This document shows positions 61,501 through 64,000 of a DNA stretch of 64,000 nt, one piece after another; position 1 is the stretch's first letter; the number at the start of each line of letters is the position of its first letter. Source of the stretch: Mycteria americana (taxonomy: Eukaryota; Chordata; Aves; Ciconiiformes; Ciconiidae); the NCBI RefSeq assembly GCF_035582795.1, contig NC_134373.1, positions 29,420,501-29,484,500 of the forward strand, in the 5' to 3' direction. The translations under genes and the position numbers were made by a program. The notes under the pieces are model-generated. The model saw nothing but the letters and a program-made list of their open reading frames with translations. It ran no database searches and was not told the origin of the DNA.

Positions 61501-63741
61501 CATTAGATCTTTTCCAGTATGATTTTTTGTCTACATGAGGTTATAACAGCTGCTTAAAGAATATTAATGTGTTAGTAAACATGATTTAAATCCTTTTTGT
61601 TCCTGTAGTCTGGAGAAGAAGAGCAGTAGGATCAATAAAGGCAGTTGTCTTTTTAGCATTGTCACTTACCTGATACGGTTTGGTAATGATTCATCAGTCA
61701 GATTTGTGCCAGGAACTAAGGATGCATAAATACCAGCAGGTCAAATATTTCCAACTTACTATTCATTCATCCAAAAGGGAGCTTCAGTGAAGAATACTGG
61801 GGAGGAGATGACAAAAGCTTAAAAAAAAGAATAAATTTTAACCTAGTTCATTCTCAAAGTATATTTTGAGAGTATGAATAACCTGCAAATACATTTTAAA
61901 ATAATTTCCCATGTATTCTGCCATATTTTGCTTTGTCTTTTCATTTCCAATTCTTTGTTCATCCACCAAACCTAGCCAAATCTAGTGATGTGCACACCAT
62001 CTACAGAAGGTGACTCCTTAGCCCTTGTGCTCCCACAGTGTAGATGTGATGTGGCAGAGAGGTCCCCAGCTCTGCTCCATCCCCTACCTTCGCTCTTAGA
62101 GGTGGAAAGTGGGCAGATAGCGACTGCTGTCCCAAAGCATGAGCTGGAAGAGCTCATGCCCATGTTTGGGAAAGGTAATGTGCTGCAGCAGATACAGAAC
62201 TGGGGTGTGTTCAGCGTCCCTCTCTTGTCTCCAGGTTGTTCCTTTGCCTAGAATACCGATTATTTATGATAATAAATAGTTGTTTTCTCCAGACTGGAGA
62301 GAACTCCATCATAAATATTCTCTATTCGAGGAAGTTTGCACTTTTGGTTCATTTAAGTAGCTCCTTCCTTTGATACCTTTTTACCCCTTTGCTTCCCACA
62401 CATAGCTATGCAGCAGCAGCAAGGCTGAAAAAGCCCATATAGCTGTCATTCTTTAGAGCTGCAGAGAGTAAGGAGGATGGGAACCCCCTCTGCAGATATT
62501 GGTTTGTCGCATTTTATTAGATCTGGTTCCTGAAGGGAAAGCCATATTATAAAAGCATAGACTGGATTTTACTCTCCCATAATAATGCTTCTAGTACAAA
62601 AGGTCAGTTGTGGATTGGTTTCTTTTCTTTTATATCAAGAAGCAGTTATGCTTGAATTCTGCTTCTCAGGAAACAACTAACTTGGAAAAAAAAGTGCATC
62701 TATCATAGAAAACTGCAAATATGACCAGAGGCACATGGACTTGGACATATCTGTACTGTAAAGAGACGATGGTTCTCTCTTCCAAGAACTGACTTCACAG
62801 TCCACCAAAAAAGAGCAGGGATAAACTGGCTGCTCCAGTGTTCCTCACAGCATTTTTAAAAACAAAAGGAAAATTTGGTAAATGCGTGCTCTCCAGGTTG
62901 ATAACAAAGGTGTGCTGAGACAACTGATTTAGGGCCAGACTCTCCCTGCCCCCTTGCCCCTCTCTGATCCCATGAATCTGAGGCTAGAGGTGGGTTACAT
63001 GTGGCTGTAGGAGCAATGATTCAATCCCAATTCATGCCTATTGTAAGGTCTTTGGGAGGGTGGCCACTCTCCTGTCCAGTGTTTGTGTGGTTTGGTAGGC
63101 TCATAAGTGCCACTGCAGTACAAACTGGGGGAGGGAGGGTGGGACCTGGGGGTCATTGTGTTAGCTGTCACATACCTTATTATTTCTCAGGAGGACTGCA
63201 AGGAAAGTGACAACTGCCCAACCTTCAAGGAAAGGGTTAAGTCAATGGTGAATCCTGATTTCCAGTAGTTGAGGATAAAGCCAAACCACTTAGTTCTGCT
63301 CTAAAGAACAGGTCCTTGTAACTACTGGTCATGGAAAACACTTCCACCTGAAAATGGGATGTTACTACAAAAAAATGTGTAAAAAAACACTGAAAAACAT
63401 TTTCATAATTAAAGGAAAAATAGGCTTAGAAATATTTTTGAAACATTCACAACCCATTTTTCCTGAGTGTGGTCTCTGCTGGCCAGCTGCATGATAGCAT
63501 CTGACTACAAACCACCCTCTGGCCACTAATTCAGCCATAAATTAGACCCATGGCCTATACTGTCAAGGTGTCCCCGTCCTCTGAAAGAGTCAGCAAGAGA
63601 AAATCCAGTGTCATCTCCCCTTTGTGAAGCGTAGACAATTGCCCCATGGGATCCTTTGGAGTTTTAGCTACAAGGCTTCATTATTGTTTGAAAATAACTT
63701 GCAAGACAAGCAGGCTTTCTGAAGAAAAAGTCATAGATATG
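58545..63741. other. Non-coding stretch
   Basis: No recognisable gene. It is very AT-rich at 58.7-61.0 kb, with a TA/CA microsatellite at 59335-59395 and an A-run at 60417-60430. Frames are short. Confidence 0.5.
59335..59395 (+). repeat. Compound TA/CA microsatellite
   Basis: A block of TA units, about ten CA units, then a longer uninterrupted TA run. A pyrimidine tract ending in TTTACAG lies directly upstream (59280-59312). It is likely to vary in length between individuals. Confidence 0.9.
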
Positions 63742-64000
63742 TGTCCTGGTTTTGGCTGGGATAGAGTTAATTTCCTTCCTAGCAGCTGGTATAGTGCTGT
63801 GTTTTGGATTTAGGATGAGAATAATGTTGATAACACACTGATGTTTTAGTTCTTGCTACATAGTGCTTGTACTACTCAAGGACTTTTCAGCTTCCCCTGC
63901 TCTGCCAGGTGCACAAGAAGCTGGGAGGGGGCACAGCCAGGACAGCTGACCCCAACTGGCCCAAGGGCTGTTCCATACCATATGGCGTCATGCTCAGTAT
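63742..64000 (+). mobile_element. Endogenous retrovirus-like LTR, 5' part (cut by window end)
   Basis: The sequence begins TGTCCTGGTTTTGGCTGGGA and continues with TAGCAGCTGGTATAGTGCTG, a GTTTTGGATT block and AAGAAGCTGGGAGGGGGCAC. I recognise this as the U3 start of an LTR family abundant in bird genomes. The TG start is typical of LTRs. The window ends after CATATGGCGTCATGCTCAGT and AT, just where a TATA-type promoter would be expected. Whether this is a solo LTR or the edge of a provirus cannot be seen. The plus orientation follows from the TG start. The family name is not given because I cannot check it. Confidence 0.82.

Overview
The window reads as a stretch of bird nuclear genome, AT-rich and largely intergenic or intronic. 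The main evidence is a set of CR1 non-LTR retrotransposons with the typical avian CR1 3' end (octamers of the ATTCTRTG type after a GGTTGGA-like motif), plus, at the right edge, the start of an LTR whose opening I recognise as a family common in avian genomes. There are no bacterial-style operons, and most open frames are short and scattered. I could not identify a complete host protein-coding gene.

Layout. 1-3018: featureless AT-rich DNA. 3019-4420: 5'-truncated CR1 on the minus strand with an open reverse transcriptase frame. 4421-12500: non-coding, with an old CR1 remnant near 9.93-10.14 kb. About 12.59-13.53 kb: a strong CpG island with E2F, E-box and GC-box motifs, followed by a G-quadruplex motif and three diverged copies of a short repeat; this is the best candidate for a promoter and first exon. 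15.0-15.2 kb: a possible exon of unknown identity. 20.44-20.69 kb: a GC-rich block with palindromes. 21292-21333: a 42-nt exon-like segment with strong splice signals and a cAMP-response-element palindrome. 25.99-26.77 kb: a block resembling a conserved non-coding element, followed by a strong splice acceptor. 32393-33797: CR1 on the plus strand. 41.0-41.15 kb: an ATATCAAA-type tandem repeat. 43.25-43.44 kb: a very old MIR-like, tRNA-derived SINE. 46696-48437: the longest CR1 (minus strand, 551-codon frame). 52573-53794: a decayed CR1 (plus). 58287-58544: a short CR1 3' end (plus). 63742-64000: the 5' part of an LTR, cut by the window edge.

Functionally, the only recognisable protein-coding content is CR1 ORF2 reverse transcriptase. 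Three copies keep an uninterrupted frame with the catalytic FADD box, so they look relatively young, but all lack the endonuclease half and cannot be autonomous. Host function, if present, would be one transcription unit starting at the CpG island, with small exons dispersed downstream. That is inference and rests on splice-like signals alone. I found no convincing new biological system. The most useful leads are the CpG-island promoter with its candidate exons, the cluster of three perfect CRE palindromes, and the structural traces left in the CR1 copies.
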